Source: Gammaproteobacteria bacterium RIFOXYD12_FULL_61_37
Lineage (GTDB): Bacteria; Pseudomonadota; Gammaproteobacteria; Chromatiales; Chromatiaceae
Direction: 5' to 3'
NCBI GenBank assembly: GCA_001801995.1
Contig: MGZB01000009.1
Span: 1-56,561 of the forward strand
DNA: 56,561 nt
A program made the position numbers and the translations under genes. Numbering within the stretch: position 1 is the first letter of the stretch; every line of letters starts with the position of its first letter. Below, piece after piece: positions 9,733 to 20,459 of the stretch. The notes below the pieces were generated by a model. The model was given only the letters and a program-made list of their open reading frames with translations. It had not been told where the DNA came from and searched no databases.

Positions 9733-12700
9733 GCGGAACTCTCTGCCAGCAAGGCATAGATGTTATCCAGCAGATCCGACTCCTGATAGGGCTTGCCCAG
9801 GTAGCTGTTGACGCCGAGGTCCATGGCGCGCTGGCGGTGCTTCTCTCCCGTGCGGGAGGTGATCATGATGATCGGGATATGCTTCAGCTCCGGCGAGTGG
9901 CGGATGTGGCGGGTCAATTCGTAGCCGTCCATGCGCGGCATTTCGATGTCCAGCAGCATGACATCGGGCATCACCTCTTGCAGTTGGGCCAGGGCATCGA
10001 CGCCATCCTTGGCGGCGACCACGTTCATGTTATGGCGGCTGAGCAGGCGTCCGGTCACCTTGCGCACCGTGATGGAGTCGTCCACCACCATGACGGTCAC
10101 GGGCCGCTCCGCCTGGGGTTTTTCCACCTTCGATACCAACTCTGCCTGGGCCTTGCGTTCCTCCGCCTTGGCCAGGGCGATCCTCTTCTGATGGATGTCG
10201 GAGAGGCGCACCAGGGCGTTGACATCCAGGATCAGGGCCACGCGGCCGTCACCCAGGATGGTGCCGCCGGTGATCCAGCGCACCGTACTCAACTGCACAC
10301 CGACCGATTTGACCACGATCTGGCGGCTGCCCACCATTTGATCGACCTGCACCGCCACCCGGTGATCACCGTGGCGCACCAGCAGCAAGGGAAACCACTT
10401 GCCCTGCTCGCTCAGATAGTCGCCGCCCGTGGGGACGAATTCGAGCATCTCGCCCAGGTAGCGGACGCGATACTGATTCCCGGCATAAACGATGCCCTCT
10501 TGCAGCCCCATGTAGCAGGCCTCCAGCTCCTGCCGCGAGACACGGGTCACCCCCTCGATACTGGTGTGGGGGATGGCGAACACGTCCTCGCCGATATTGA
10601 CCAGCAAGGCCTCGGCCAGGGCAAGGGTGAAGGGAAGGCGAATACTGAAGACGGTGCCTGCGCCCGGCGTGGTGCTCATGTCCAGGGTGCCGCCCAACTG
10701 CTTCACTTCGCTGGACACCACGTCCATGCCGACACCCCGTCCGGAGATCTGGGTAACGGTCGCCGCCGTCGAAAAACCCGGCTCCAGCACGAACTGAACC
10801 AGGTCCGCGTCGGCAATATCGGACTCCGCCGTCAACAGCCCCCGTTCCACGGCGCGTGAACGAACCGCCTGGAAATCGATGCCGGCGCCGTCATCGGAGA
10901 CCTTGATGACGACATCCCGCCCTTCGCGGCTGAGCGTCAGCAGAATCCGCCCCATGGCAGGCTTGCCCGTGGCAGCCCGTGGCCCCGGCGTCTCGATCCC
11001 ATGGGAGACGGCGTTGCGGAGAATGTGTTCCAAAGGGGCCACAATGCGGTCGAGGATGCTTCGATCGACCTCGCCCCCCCCGCCCTCGACGCCCAGCTCG
11101 GCCCTCTTGTCCAGAGCCTGGGCCGTCTGGCGGACGAGCCGCTGCAACCGGGGGATGACCTGACTGAACGGGACCATGCGCGTACGCAACAGGCCGTCCT
11201 GAAGATCGTTGCTGACCCGTGACTGCTGCAAGAGCAGGGTTTCGATCTCGCGGTTGTGGTCATCCATCATGCCCCGGATGCTGACCAGATCGTTCACCGT
11301 TTCGGCAAGGCTGCGCGACATCTGCTGCATGGTGGAAAAGCGGTCCATCTCCAAGGGATCGAAGGACTCGTCCCCCTTTCCCTCCAGCACCTTCCCTTGC
11401 CCCTTGTCCTTCTCGAAGCGGAACAGGATCTGGGTCTCGGTTTCGATTTCGAGGGTGCGCAACTGCTGGCGGAGGCGGGAAACCGTCTGGTCCAGCTCTC
11501 CCAGGTTGAACTCCATTTCATTGTTCTGCTGCTCAAGGCGGGTGCGGTAGATACTGATTTCGCCCGCGTTGTTCACCATGCGGTCGAGCTGATCGGAGCG
11601 CACCCTGATCTGATCCTGCCTCACGCGCCCTGCCGGGGACTGTACGAAGGTGGAATCCTGATCCTTGGCGAGGGGGGGCGACAGATAGACCCTGTCGCCA
11701 TCGATTCTCGGCTCCGTAGCCAGCACAGACTCCAGCTCCAGGGAAGCGGCGAGGAGCTGTGGGGCCGGGGCTGTGGGAGCTTCCATCTCCCCCGTCGGCA
11801 TCCCGGTCTTGATGAAAAACGTCCCTGTTTTCCACCCTGCGGGCGCCGGACCGGCGTCCAAATCTGGTCCCGGCAGATTTGTCAGGACCGGGCCATGGCC
11901 CGCTTCAGGCCCCCTTCCGCCTGTCATTCTCCCGGCATCGGCATCCTTCAGGGCGGGAGACCCAGGCGCCTGCACGGCGCCGCCCCCGGCGGGGAGGGCC
12001 CGTCCGGCATGTCCTCTTGTTTCTGCGTTGTTCCTTGTTTTTTCTAGGGCTCCCTGCCCTTCAAGCTCCCCCCGTTGCACGGCCTCCAATAACCGCATCA
12101 GATGCCGCCCCGAAGGCACCTTTCCATCGCTGCCCAGCATATCCACCTGCGCCATCAGTTGGTCGGAGACTTGCCGGGCCAGGTCCAACAGGGATTCATC
12201 CGCCTCCAGTGAGCCGCGATCCACGGCGTTGACCAGGGACTCGAAGGCGTGGCTCAGATCGCCGATCTGGCTGACTCCGGCCAGCCGGGAGGCGCCCTTC
12301 AAGGTATGCAGGGTGCGTAGCAGACCGGCCCTGGCCTCTTTGTCCTTGGGGTCCACCTGCCAGGAAAGGAGCGATGCCTCCAGGTTTTCCAGAAGCTCGG
12401 CCGCCTCTTCGGTGAATATTTCGATCAGCTCCTGATCCTTGCCCTGGATCTCCTCGACATCCTCGTCCTGGGGCGGCGCCAATGCCTCAGGCGCAGTGAC
12501 CAGAATGGATTCGTAACCCTCGGACTGACCCTGGCCGGAGAGGGACAGGGGTTCCAGGGACTCCAAGAAATGCGGTTCATCCATGAAGGCCAGGGCATCC
12601 TGCCGGGGCGGGGCTGCGTGCGCCAGCTCCAGGAAGGACAAGCCGTCAGTGCCGGGGGCCAGGGGCGTGATCTCCGTGTCACGGATCAGACCGGAGGAGT

Positions 12701-15700
12701 CGATCGAGGCCGATTCAGTCCGGTCCAAATCCACCTCATTTTCCGAGGCCATCAGGGATTCCAGCAGGAGACGGTTCTCTTGGACCCTCTCCACATGGGA
12801 TTCCCACTGGGGCAACCCGGCACCGGCCCTGTTGATGGCGCCAAGGACCTGCCGGGTCATGGCTACCGTGATCCTCAAAAGCTCCAGGTCGTGCTCGCGC
12901 ACCAACTGGTGGTGTTCCATCAATTCGTCGAAATAGCGCTCATTGGCCTTGGTGATACGCGCGATCGGGATGACGCCCGCCATATCGGCGCTGCCGTGCA
13001 GGGTGTGCAGCGCACGGGTGACGCGGGCCGTCATCATGCAGCCCATCTCCGGGTCGCACTCCCGCAGAAATTCCTCCAATGCCGCCAAGTGGCCACGCGA
13101 TTCGGATTCAAAGATCTCCTTGAGGGTCTCGTCCAACAGGATGGAAGGGGGCGGCAGTGCCTCAAGCCCGCCGGGAACCGGCTCCGGCCTTCCCGGCTCG
13201 AACGCCTCCAGAAGGAAATCCGAGGTCGGTTGCCAGTCAAGCAGGTCTCCATCGCCGACGGGCTCGGTGATCTCGATCTCCTCAAACTGGAGCCCCGAAT
13301 CCACCCCCAGCCCGGAAAAGGACAAATCCTCCACCCTGACCTCATCCAGATCGAAGCCAGGTCCAATGGCGAGGGCCTTTCCGAGATCTGCCCTTGCTTC
13401 GCCACCGGTTGCGGCCGCCTGACGCGAGGGCGCGGCGGCCGATGCGCGGCCTTGCGCCAGGGAAAAGGCGCGCTCCATCACGGACTTGTAATCGACATCG
13501 GGCGGCTGTTTGTGGGTCTCGCTTTCAATCAGCTTCGGCAGGATCTCCAGGACCTCCCGCATCAGGGCAACGATTTGATCGGAAACCGGCACGGTTCCCT
13601 CGATGATCCGGTTTAGCAGGCTCTCCACCGACCAGGAGAATTCTCCCACCAACTCCGCGCCGACCAGGCGGCCGCTCCCCTTGAGGGTATGGAAGGAGCG
13701 CCTGAACCGGCTCAAGGCCGCCTTGTCGTCGAAATTATTCAACCAGCGAGGAACCTGCTCCCGGATGACCTCCAGTTCCTCGTTCGCCTCCTCCAGAAAG
13801 ATGTCGAGGATCTCGGAATCGGGGCCATCATCGACCTCGTGGGCCTCCAACTCCGGCAGGACCTCAGGGCGGTACTCCTTCCTCACCGGTTCGGCCTTGG
13901 CCAGTTCGTCGATGAAGGCCTCCTCGATCTCGATTCCCTCCAGCGTGGGCAACTCATCGGCAGGGCCTTCTTCCTGAATCGGCTCGGCCCCGCCCCGTGG
14001 CACGGCCAGGGCTTCAACTCCCGGTTCGGGCAAGTGCTGCCGCCCCCTGCCCAAGTCCCTTTCCTCCAGACGGCCCAGTGCGACGCGGGTGAAGTCCAGA
14101 ATATCTTCCCGCTGTCCCAGGTCACCGGCGACTGACTCCATGAAGTATTCGATGCTGGAGATGACATCGGCCAAGGCATTCAATTCGCTGCTTTCCGGCA
14201 ACCCGCCCCGGCCCAGGCGTTCTTCCACATAGGCGCCCACATTCGCCAGCATGCGGGCGGGCTCCTCCATCTCCAGCATGCTGAGGGCGCCTCGCACCGT
14301 CCTGAATCTTGCCGAAATGTTGTGAAGGCGCTGGGTGTCTCCGCTGGCGACGTAACCGTTGATCGCCTCCTTGATGTGGGCCATGTCCACGCTCGCTTCC
14401 TGCAAGGCTGCGGTAAGCAGGCGGTTGAATTCCCTGCCGGCCTTTCTGGGGCGCTCACCTTCCGTTTTACCCGGATCGGCGGCGGGCGCGAAGGAGGCTT
14501 GCTGCAACTGGGATTCGACGGAGAGAATCGCGGAGGCCATCTCCATCAGGCCGGCCTCCGGCGGTGTCCCGCCGGCCAGTATCCAGCCATTGAGATTCTG
14601 GACCTGTTCCTTCAACTGCGTGCGCAGGTCTCCCTGGCCCAACATGCCGAAGGTGTCCGCCAGCTTGTCTATGGGGTCGCGCACCTTTTCCAGCCGGCGC
14701 ACGTCGCCTTTGCCGGTCCGGATGAAAAGATCGAGCTCATCCTTGATCTTGACGAGATCCTCGCGGACCGCCTCGGCCACCGTGTCGAAGAGTTCCGCGC
14801 TGAGCCCGCCGGCCCGGATGGCCCCGGCGGGTTCTTCCAGCGCGGTGAAATCGAAGGCGCGGCGTACCTCCGCGATCCGATCCCCATCGCTCCCCGATTT
14901 CGAGACGTGATAGAGGACATTTTTGTAGAGATCGATGGGCATTTCATCGAAAAACGCCTTCTCTCCCTGATCGATGATGCGTTTTATTTCCCGGTCCACC
15001 TTCCCCAGCAACTGCTTGACCGAGACCCCCGCATCCAATGGGGCCGAAACGATGGAAGCCGCCAGTGCGCCGACGGAGCGGAAAAAGAGACGTACCCTGC
15101 CGGTGCCCGCGCCCTCGGCGAGCGCGTCGGTGACGGCCAAGATCTGACGCACGCCCTCCGCCGGCTCGAAATCGCGGAACCATTTGAGCAGTCCCCGATG
15201 GAGCAACGGCCGCTGCTGCTTGGCCACCTCCGGCAGATCGCCGCAGGGCTTTCCCTTCTCCAGGGTCCCCGTCAGCCGACGCTCAAGGTCCAGGCCGAAC
15301 AGATCCAGTTCGGTGAACAGCGGGGCATCGCGGGAGGCGCGCATCTCATTGAGGACCGGCATAACCCTGAGCGGCGAGTCAGTCTCGCCCGCCTGCACCC
15401 GGTCGAGATAGTCGGGCAACTGGACCATGCCCAGCATGAGGGCCTCGTTTGCTTCATCGGCCTTGGGGACCCGTTGGCGATGCAGGGCCTCGGCAAGTTG
15501 CCCCATCTCCTCGGCCAACAAGACCGCACCATGGAGCTGAACCATGTACAGGACGCCCCGAGCCTGATGCAGCCGGTCGACACAGCGGCCCATCTGGACG
15601 GGATCACCCGAACCCTCGGCGAAATCTTCCAACGCCATTCTGGCTTCGCGGACCAATTCGAGGAGGTCCTTGCGAATCCATTTGATGAAGTTGTCTTTCG

Positions 15701-15710
15701 CGATATTCAT
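9729..15710 (-). CDS. chpA: Chp chemosensory hybrid histidine kinase ChpA
   Basis: 1993 residues, slightly shorter than the roughly 2470 of the Pseudomonas protein. It controls type IV pilus twitching. Seen: a degenerate N-terminal region with RFRTVRGALSML near 470, then three Hpt domains with histidines H674 (FHTLKGSG), H902 (LHTLHGSAD) and H1135 (LHTLKGASR), long acidic linkers, a dimerisation helix, the ATPase (LRNAVSHGIE near 1566; DDGAGID; GRGVGMDVV near 1658), a CheW domain, and a receiver with VVDDS and phospho-acceptor D1921 (LLDIEMPRMDG). Cytoplasmic. Encoded after pilJ and coupled to the CheW-like gene downstream. Confidence 0.95.
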   Translation of the reverse strand: MNIAKDNFIKWIRKDLLELVREARMALEDFAEGSGDPVQMGRCVDRLHQARGVLYMVQLHGAVLLAEEMGQLAEALHRQRVPKADEANEALMLGMVQLPDYLDRVQAGETDSPLRVMPVLNEMRASRDAPLFTELDLFGLDLERRLTGTLEKGKPCGDLPEVAKQQRPLLHRGLLKWFRDFEPAEGVRQILAVTDALAEGAGTGRVRLFFRSVGALAASIVSAPLDAGVSVKQLLGKVDREIKRIIDQGEKAFFDEMPIDLYKNVLYHVSKSGSDGDRIAEVRRAFDFTALEEPAGAIRAGGLSAELFDTVAEAVREDLVKIKDELDLFIRTGKGDVRRLEKVRDPIDKLADTFGMLGQGDLRTQLKEQVQNLNGWILAGGTPPEAGLMEMASAILSVESQLQQASFAPAADPGKTEGERPRKAGREFNRLLTAALQEASVDMAHIKEAINGYVASGDTQRLHNISARFRTVRGALSMLEMEEPARMLANVGAYVEERLGRGGLPESSELNALADVISSIEYFMESVAGDLGQREDILDFTRVALGRLEERDLGRGRQHLPEPGVEALAVPRGGAEPIQEEGPADELPTLEGIEIEEAFIDELAKAEPVRKEYRPEVLPELEAHEVDDGPDSEILDIFLEEANEELEVIREQVPRWLNNFDDKAALSRFRRSFHTLKGSGRLVGAELVGEFSWSVESLLNRIIEGTVPVSDQIVALMREVLEILPKLIESETHKQPPDVDYKSVMERAFSLAQGRASAAAPSRQAAATGGEARADLGKALAIGPGFDLDEVRVEDLSFSGLGVDSGLQFEEIEITEPVGDGDLLDWQPTSDFLLEAFEPGRPEPVPGGLEALPPPSILLDETLKEIFESESRGHLAALEEFLRECDPEMGCMMTARVTRALHTLHGSADMAGVIPIARITKANERYFDELMEHHQLVREHDLELLRITVAMTRQVLGAINRAGAGLPQWESHVERVQENRLLLESLMASENEVDLDRTESASIDSSGLIRDTEITPLAPGTDGLSFLELAHAAPPRQDALAFMDEPHFLESLEPLSLSGQGQSEGYESILVTAPEALAPPQDEDVEEIQGKDQELIEIFTEEAAELLENLEASLLSWQVDPKDKEARAGLLRTLHTLKGASRLAGVSQIGDLSHAFESLVNAVDRGSLEADESLLDLARQVSDQLMAQVDMLGSDGKVPSGRHLMRLLEAVQRGELEGQGALEKTRNNAETRGHAGRALPAGGGAVQAPGSPALKDADAGRMTGGRGPEAGHGPVLTNLPGPDLDAGPAPAGWKTGTFFIKTGMPTGEMEAPTAPAPQLLAASLELESVLATEPRIDGDRVYLSPPLAKDQDSTFVQSPAGRVRQDQIRVRSDQLDRMVNNAGEISIYRTRLEQQNNEMEFNLGELDQTVSRLRQQLRTLEIETETQILFRFEKDKGQGKVLEGKGDESFDPLEMDRFSTMQQMSRSLAETVNDLVSIRGMMDDHNREIETLLLQQSRVSNDLQDGLLRTRMVPFSQVIPRLQRLVRQTAQALDKRAELGVEGGGGEVDRSILDRIVAPLEHILRNAVSHGIETPGPRAATGKPAMGRILLTLSREGRDVVIKVSDDGAGIDFQAVRSRAVERGLLTAESDIADADLVQFVLEPGFSTAATVTQISGRGVGMDVVSSEVKQLGGTLDMSTTPGAGTVFSIRLPFTLALAEALLVNIGEDVFAIPHTSIEGVTRVSRQELEACYMGLQEGIVYAGNQYRVRYLGEMLEFVPTGGDYLSEQGKWFPLLLVRHGDHRVAVQVDQMVGSRQIVVKSVGVQLSTVRWITGGTILGDGRVALILDVNALVRLSDIHQKRIALAKAEERKAQAELVSKVEKPQAERPVTVMVVDDSITVRKVTGRLLSRHNMNVVAAKDGVDALAQLQEVMPDVMLLDIEMPRMDGYELTRHIRHSPELKHIPIIMITSRTGEKHRQRAMDLGVNSYLGKPYQESDLLDNIYALLAESSA

Positions 15711-15764
15711 TCGATCATTGCCTTACCGGTATGCCGGGCACGCCATTTGTTGTTATTCGCGAAC

Positions 15765-17813
15765 CTAGGGCAGGCGGAAGCCGGCCACCGAGCGCTGCAA
15801 CTCGTCCGCCATGTCGGCAAGGGCGCCGATGGCTTGAGCGGTCTGGCCCGTCCCTTCCGAGGACTTTACCGAGACCTGTTGGATGGCCCGCATGATTTCG
15901 TTGATCCGGCTTGCCTGCAACGCCTGGAATTGCGCCGATTGGGCGATCTGCCGCGTACTCTCGGCGATATAGTTGGAAACGTTCTCGATCTCCTTCAGGG
16001 ACTCGCCCGCCCCTTCGGTCAGGGAGGCCACACGGACCACGCCGGAAGTACTGGTTTCCATCGAACTCATCGCCTCGTTGGTGTCGGCCTGGATGGTCTT
16101 CACCAAGGCCTCGATCTGCTTGGTGGCATTACTCGAGCGCTCGGCCAGACGCTGGACTTCGTCGGCGACCACGGCGAAACCGCGCCCTGCCTCACCGGCC
16201 ATGGCCGCCTGCATGGCGGCGTTCAAGGCCAGAATATTGGTCTGATCGGCGATGTCGTCGATCAGTTCCACGATATCGCCGATCTCCTGTGAACTCTCGC
16301 CCAGCCGCTTGATGCGCTTGGCGGTCTCCTGTATCTGCTCACGGATGCCGTCCATGCCGTCTATGGTATTGCGCACGGACTCGGCGCCCGTGGCGGCGAT
16401 TTCCACCGAGCGCTGGGCAATCTCGGCAGACTGGGACGCCTCCTTGGACATACCGTCGACCGACTCGGCCATGGCGCTGATCGCCTTCGATGCTTCGGTA
16501 ATCTCCATGGCCTGCTGATTGCTGCCTTCCGCCAGTTGAATGGCGGTCGCGCGGCTCTCCCTGGCAGAGGCTGTAACCTTTTCCGTTGTCTCGTTGATGG
16601 TCATGACAAGGCCGCGCAGGGCCTCGATGGCATAGTTGACCGAATCGGCGATGGCGCCGGTGATGTCTTCCGTCACCGTGGCCTCCACGGTCAAATCGCC
16701 GTCCGCCAGATCACCCATTTCATCCAGCAGGCGCAGGATGGCCTGCTGGTTTCTGTCGTTCTGCTGCTTACTATCCCGCTCCCTGCGGCGGGCCTCGCCC
16801 AGCAAGGCCACGCCAAGCGCCAGCAGAAGCGCGCCCGCCAGGGCAACGAACAGGGCCACGAAACCTGGACCGGCCTTGATGCCGAGGATACTGAATCGTC
16901 CCGGAGACCGGCCGAGTTCCAGGACTACCCGTTCCGCCACGGCGCTCACCTGGTCTGAAATCCCGCCGACCGCCCCCACGGATTCCAGGACGGGAATGAT
17001 GCTGGGGGTCAGGGCAACGATCTCCTCGGCCTGGCCCTTGATCCCGCTGAACAGGACGGAGGCGTCTCGCAATAGTTTTTGGGCTCCGGCATCCGCCACC
17101 TTGTCGATACCCGCGACAGAATCACCCTGGAGAAGCCCCTGCATGACCCGGCCATATTCTCTGGCATCCCGTCCGAACTGGTCGATCGACAGAGTTGCCT
17201 TCTCTCCGCCGGACATGACGTTGTGGATGTTGTGCTGGACCCGTTGCCCCAGCATCATCAGACGGGATGCCTCTGCGACCTGCCCGGAAGGTGCGCCGCT
17301 GGACACCAGTCCCGCCACGATCTTGGCTGTCTTCTCCTGGAGCTGAGGAACGGCGCCGTCGATCACCCCAATGAATTTTCCGAGGGACAGGATCGTCTCC
17401 TGCTTAGAGAGCACGTCATCGGCCCGGGCACGGAGCTCGGCCCAGGCGCCGATCATTTCACCCAGGATGCCCGCCATCTCCTTCGGCAAGGGAGGAAGAT
17501 TCTTGGCGGGGTTGCCGTCTTCCATCCCGCGTAGCGATGCATCGAATTCGTCTCGTGTCTTCTGGAGGGATGCGAAGGCCGTGGGGTCGCCACCCAGCGC
17601 GGAAAGCATGTATTTGGCGATCTGCTGCGACAGTACCCGCTGTTTGGATGCCTCATGAAGGTATTCCCTTTCGTAACCCTCCCATATGGACACATGCCGG
17701 AACGACAGTAGCGTCAAGAACAACATCGCCAGCATCAAAACCGACAAGCCGAACACCAAGCCATTGCCGCGAGCCAAGGGCTTATGCGATCTCCTCGATG
17801 GCCACAACCTCAT
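15765..17813 (-). CDS. pilJ: Twitching motility methyl-accepting receptor PilJ
   Basis: 682 residues, the family length. Inner-membrane receptor that feeds ChpA. Seen: membrane helix 1 (about 19-38), a periplasmic part with two helical repeats ([21 protein letters not shown] and [21 protein letters not shown]), membrane helix 2 (about 318-342), HAMP-like [29 protein letters not shown], then the signalling hairpin with [20 protein letters not shown] and [18 protein letters not shown]. No methyltransferase or methylesterase gene is in the operon, so adaptation by methylation, if any, must use enzymes encoded elsewhere. Confidence 0.95.
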   Translation of the reverse strand: MRLWPSRRSHKPLARGNGLVFGLSVLMLAMLFLTLLSFRHVSIWEGYEREYLHEASKQRVLSQQIAKYMLSALGGDPTAFASLQKTRDEFDASLRGMEDGNPAKNLPPLPKEMAGILGEMIGAWAELRARADDVLSKQETILSLGKFIGVIDGAVPQLQEKTAKIVAGLVSSGAPSGQVAEASRLMMLGQRVQHNIHNVMSGGEKATLSIDQFGRDAREYGRVMQGLLQGDSVAGIDKVADAGAQKLLRDASVLFSGIKGQAEEIVALTPSIIPVLESVGAVGGISDQVSAVAERVVLELGRSPGRFSILGIKAGPGFVALFVALAGALLLALGVALLGEARRRERDSKQQNDRNQQAILRLLDEMGDLADGDLTVEATVTEDITGAIADSVNYAIEALRGLVMTINETTEKVTASARESRATAIQLAEGSNQQAMEITEASKAISAMAESVDGMSKEASQSAEIAQRSVEIAATGAESVRNTIDGMDGIREQIQETAKRIKRLGESSQEIGDIVELIDDIADQTNILALNAAMQAAMAGEAGRGFAVVADEVQRLAERSSNATKQIEALVKTIQADTNEAMSSMETSTSGVVRVASLTEGAGESLKEIENVSNYIAESTRQIAQSAQFQALQASRINEIMRAIQQVSVKSSEGTGQTAQAIGALADMADELQRSVAGFRLP

Positions 17814-17859
17814 TACGCCTTCTCCACGGTTTCAGACTCGTCAAATCCCAAAGGACCTA

Positions 17860-18402
17860 TCATTTCGCGGCCACCTGGAATCCTATATCGCTCGTCAATC
17901 TCTGGATGCTGAAGACGGGCCACTCCTCGCCATCCTGCGCAAAGCCGCCGGTCACGTAGGGCTTTACCGCCTCGCTCACGCGCGTGGCTTCCCCCCAGCC
18001 GTCCTCGGGGAAATGGCGCATGCCCATGACGCTTACCACCAACAGACCCGCAGTCAATCCCTCACGGTTAACGATCAGGACACGGGCGCGCGCGCCTTGG
18101 ATTATGGGCCGTCCTCCGAGAAACTCCTGCAAATCGATGATGGGCACGAGGTTTCCGCGAATATTGGAAACGCCCTTGATCCATGGCTTGGCGCCGGGGA
18201 CGCGGGTCATCACCGGCACATGGCTGAGTATCTCGGTCACTTCCTGCAGGGCCACCACCAGCCGTACGCCGGAGGTATGGAATACGACCCCCTCCCAAAA
18301 CCGGCCGAGGTCGCGATACTGGGGCAGACCGGCCCCTTCCTCCGTGCTGCGGCGCTCTATATCGCGCAGAAGCTCCAGCAATTCCCCTGTATCGATCGAC
18401 AT
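17860..18402 (-). CDS. pilI: Twitching motility CheW-like protein PilI
   Basis: 180 residues with a CheW domain: GVVFHTSGVRLVVALQEVTEILSHVPVMTRVPGAKPWIKGVSNIRGN is split over the standard beta-barrel pattern, and LVPIIDLQEFLGG follows. Expected to couple PilJ to ChpA in the cytoplasm. Gap of 5 bases to pilH upstream and 46 to pilJ downstream, consistent with one operon. Confidence 0.93.
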   Translation of the reverse strand: MSIDTGELLELLRDIERRSTEEGAGLPQYRDLGRFWEGVVFHTSGVRLVVALQEVTEILSHVPVMTRVPGAKPWIKGVSNIRGNLVPIIDLQEFLGGRPIIQGARARVLIVNREGLTAGLLVVSVMGMRHFPEDGWGEATRVSEAVKPYVTGGFAQDGEEWPVFSIQRLTSDIGFQVAAK

Positions 18403-18407
18403 GCACC

Positions 18408-18776
18408 CTATCCCAAAACCGCCTTGATCTTGGCAAGCAACTCGGTATCGGAGACCGGCTTGACGACATAGTCCTTGGCGCCTTGACGCATCCCCCAGGT
18501 CTTGTCGGTTTCCTGATCCTTGGTCGTCACCAGAATGACGGGGATAGAGGAGGTGGTCTGGTCCTTGGACAATTCGCGGGTCGCCTGGAAGCCGTTGAGG
18601 CCCGGCATGACCACATCCATGAGAATCAAGTCCGGCTTGTGCTCCTTGGCCGCCTTGACGCCCAATTCGCCATCATTGGCCGTGACCACGCCATAACCGG
18701 CCCCCTTCAGAATAGTGCTCAGGATATGCACTTCGGTGGGGGAATCATCGACGATCAAAATCTTAGCCATTTTCAC
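18408..18776 (-). CDS. pilH: Twitching motility response regulator PilH
   Basis: 122 residues, a single receiver domain (CheY type). Seen: ILIVDDSPTEVHIL, phospho-acceptor Asp in LILMDVVMPGLNGFQATREL, the VTTKDQETDKTWGMRQGAKDYVVKP loop with Thr and Lys. The KTWGMRQGA segment is typical of PilH. It would take phosphate from ChpA and act on pilus retraction. Immediately upstream of pilI. Confidence 0.95.
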   Translation of the reverse strand: MKMAKILIVDDSPTEVHILSTILKGAGYGVVTANDGELGVKAAKEHKPDLILMDVVMPGLNGFQATRELSKDQTTSSIPVILVTTKDQETDKTWGMRQGAKDYVVKPVSDTELLAKIKAVLG

Positions 18777-18824
18777 GTCTCCAATCGCTAAACTTGGAAT
18801 TCGCTCAATGCGTTGCCTGCCGCC

Positions 18825-19232
18825 TCAAACCGCCCGCCCAACGTAGGGACGGATGGCGTTCAGCAATTCATCCTTTGTGAAAGGCTTGGTGAGGTATTGT
18901 TCGGACCCGACAATCCGTCCCCTCGCCCGGTCAAAGAGGCCATCCTTGCTGGAGAGCATGATGACCGGAGTCCCGTTGAATTGGGGGTTGTTCTTGATCA
19001 GGGCGCAGGTTTGATAGCCGTCGAGACGGGGCATCATGATATCGACAAAGATCACGTCGGGCCGTTGATCGGCAATCATGGACAAGGCCTCGAAGCCATC
19101 CGTGGCGGTCAGGACATCACACCCCGCTTTTTTCAATAAGCTCTCGGCGGTCCTGCGGATGGTTTTACTGTCATCTATCACCATCACCTTGAGACCGGCC
19201 AGCACTGAGTCGCCATTTTCTGTCACGCTCAC
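18825..19232 (-). CDS. pilG: Twitching motility response regulator PilG
   Basis: Single receiver domain: LKVMVIDDSKTIRRTAESLLKKAGCDV, phospho-acceptor Asp in FVDIMMPRLDGYQTCALIKN, and IMLSSKDGLFDRARGRIVGSEQYLTKPF, all characteristic of PilG. The GTG at 19232 gives 135 residues, the usual PilG length. An in-frame ATG at 19292 would add 20 residues but has no ribosome site and no family similarity; a GTG at 19226 is also possible. First gene of the operon, divergent from gshB, with promoters expected in 19233-19447. Confidence 0.92.
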   Translation of the reverse strand: MSVTENGDSVLAGLKVMVIDDSKTIRRTAESLLKKAGCDVLTATDGFEALSMIADQRPDVIFVDIMMPRLDGYQTCALIKNNPQFNGTPVIMLSSKDGLFDRARGRIVGSEQYLTKPFTKDELLNAIRPYVGRAV

Positions 19233-19447
19233 ACCCCATGTATCAACCGAATCGGCAGCCAGGCACCGATCGTGCTTAGTAAAATGCGCCATTAATTGAA
19301 ACGATTATGGCACTAATCTCACGGAAATCTGACATTTTGTTCACGGAATTCGAAACAAGCATAGATCCCTTTGCCCCATCGCGCTTGCCGGGGATCGGTG
19401 AAGGACAGACAATGCCAGCTTGTTTCAAGCTCACCTGGACATAAGGC

Positions 19448-20398
19448 ATGGTTATCCGCCTCGGGGTCGTCATGGACCCCATCGAGTCCATCAAACCCGC
19501 CAAAGACAGCACCCTGGCCATGCTGCTGGAGGCCCAGCGCCGGGGCTGGCCTGCTTATTTTATGGAACAGCGCGATCTGTACGTCAACAACGGCGTGTGC
19601 CACGCCCGCATGCGGCGGCTGGCCGTGCGCGACCAGAGTACGGATTGGTTCAGCTTTCTGGAGGAGGAAGACCGGCCCCTGCATGAGTTGGATGCCGTTC
19701 TCATGCGCAAGGACCCCCCCTTCGACGTGGAATACGTCTATTCCACCCACCTGCTGGAACTAGCCGAGCGCAGGGGCTGTTTGGTAATCAACCGCCCGCA
19801 AAGCCTGCGCGATGCCAACGAGAAGCTCTTCATCACCCAGTTTCCCGGCCTTATCCCGCCCACCCTAGTCACTCGCGAGAGCCGGCGCATCCGGGACTTT
19901 CTGGCGAAACAGGGAGACATCATCCTCAAGCCCCTCGGCGGCATGGGCGGCGAATCCATCTTCCGGATCGGCCCCAGCGACCCCAATATCGGGGTCATCA
20001 TTGAGACGCTGACCGCCATGGGCACCCGCTACGCCATGGCCCAGCGGTTCATCCCAGAAATCGCCGAGGGAGACAAGCGCATCCTGATCGTCAATGGCGA
20101 GCCGGTTCCTTATGCCCTGGCACGTATCCCCGCCCCCGGCGAAACCAGGGGCAACCTGGCCGCCGGCGGCAAGGGCGCCGGGCAGCCGCTCAGCCAGCGG
20201 GACCTTGAGATTGCGCGGCAAGTCGGCCCGGTACTGCTGGAAAAGGGCATCCTTTTCGCTGGACTTGACGTGATCGGAGACTGGCTGACCGAAATCAATA
20301 TCACCAGCCCCACCTGCATTCGTGAACTGGACCGCCAGTTCGGGCTCAACATCGCGGGCGAGCTGCTGGATGCCGTCGCGAAACGGTTGGGTCCCTGA
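19448..20398 (+). CDS. gshB: Glutathione synthetase
   Basis: 316 residues. Joins gamma-glutamylcysteine and glycine with ATP to make glutathione. Seen: IRLGVVMDPIESIKPAKDST, the family-defining start; MRKDPPFDVEYVYSTHLL; NRPQSLRDANEKLF; ATP-grasp loop KPLGGMGGESIF; RILIVNGEPVPYALARIP; GLDVIGDWLTEINITSPT with metal ligands. Followed by tonB after 61 bases. Confidence 0.97.
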   Translation: MVIRLGVVMDPIESIKPAKDSTLAMLLEAQRRGWPAYFMEQRDLYVNNGVCHARMRRLAVRDQSTDWFSFLEEEDRPLHELDAVLMRKDPPFDVEYVYSTHLLELAERRGCLVINRPQSLRDANEKLFITQFPGLIPPTLVTRESRRIRDFLAKQGDIILKPLGGMGGESIFRIGPSDPNIGVIIETLTAMGTRYAMAQRFIPEIAEGDKRILIVNGEPVPYALARIPAPGETRGNLAAGGKGAGQPLSQRDLEIARQVGPVLLEKGILFAGLDVIGDWLTEINITSPTCIRELDRQFGLNIAGELLDAVAKRLGP

Positions 20399-20459
20399 AT
20401 TGCCCGCAAATCGCCGATCCCCACTGACAGGCAAATCTGTTCAAGCGATAATCACCCAG

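Noticed and set aside
14322-16292. 656-codon open frame antisense to chpA and pilJ
   Set aside because: It spans the opposite strand of two clear genes, has no ribosome site, and its composition is that of reverse-complement coding DNA.
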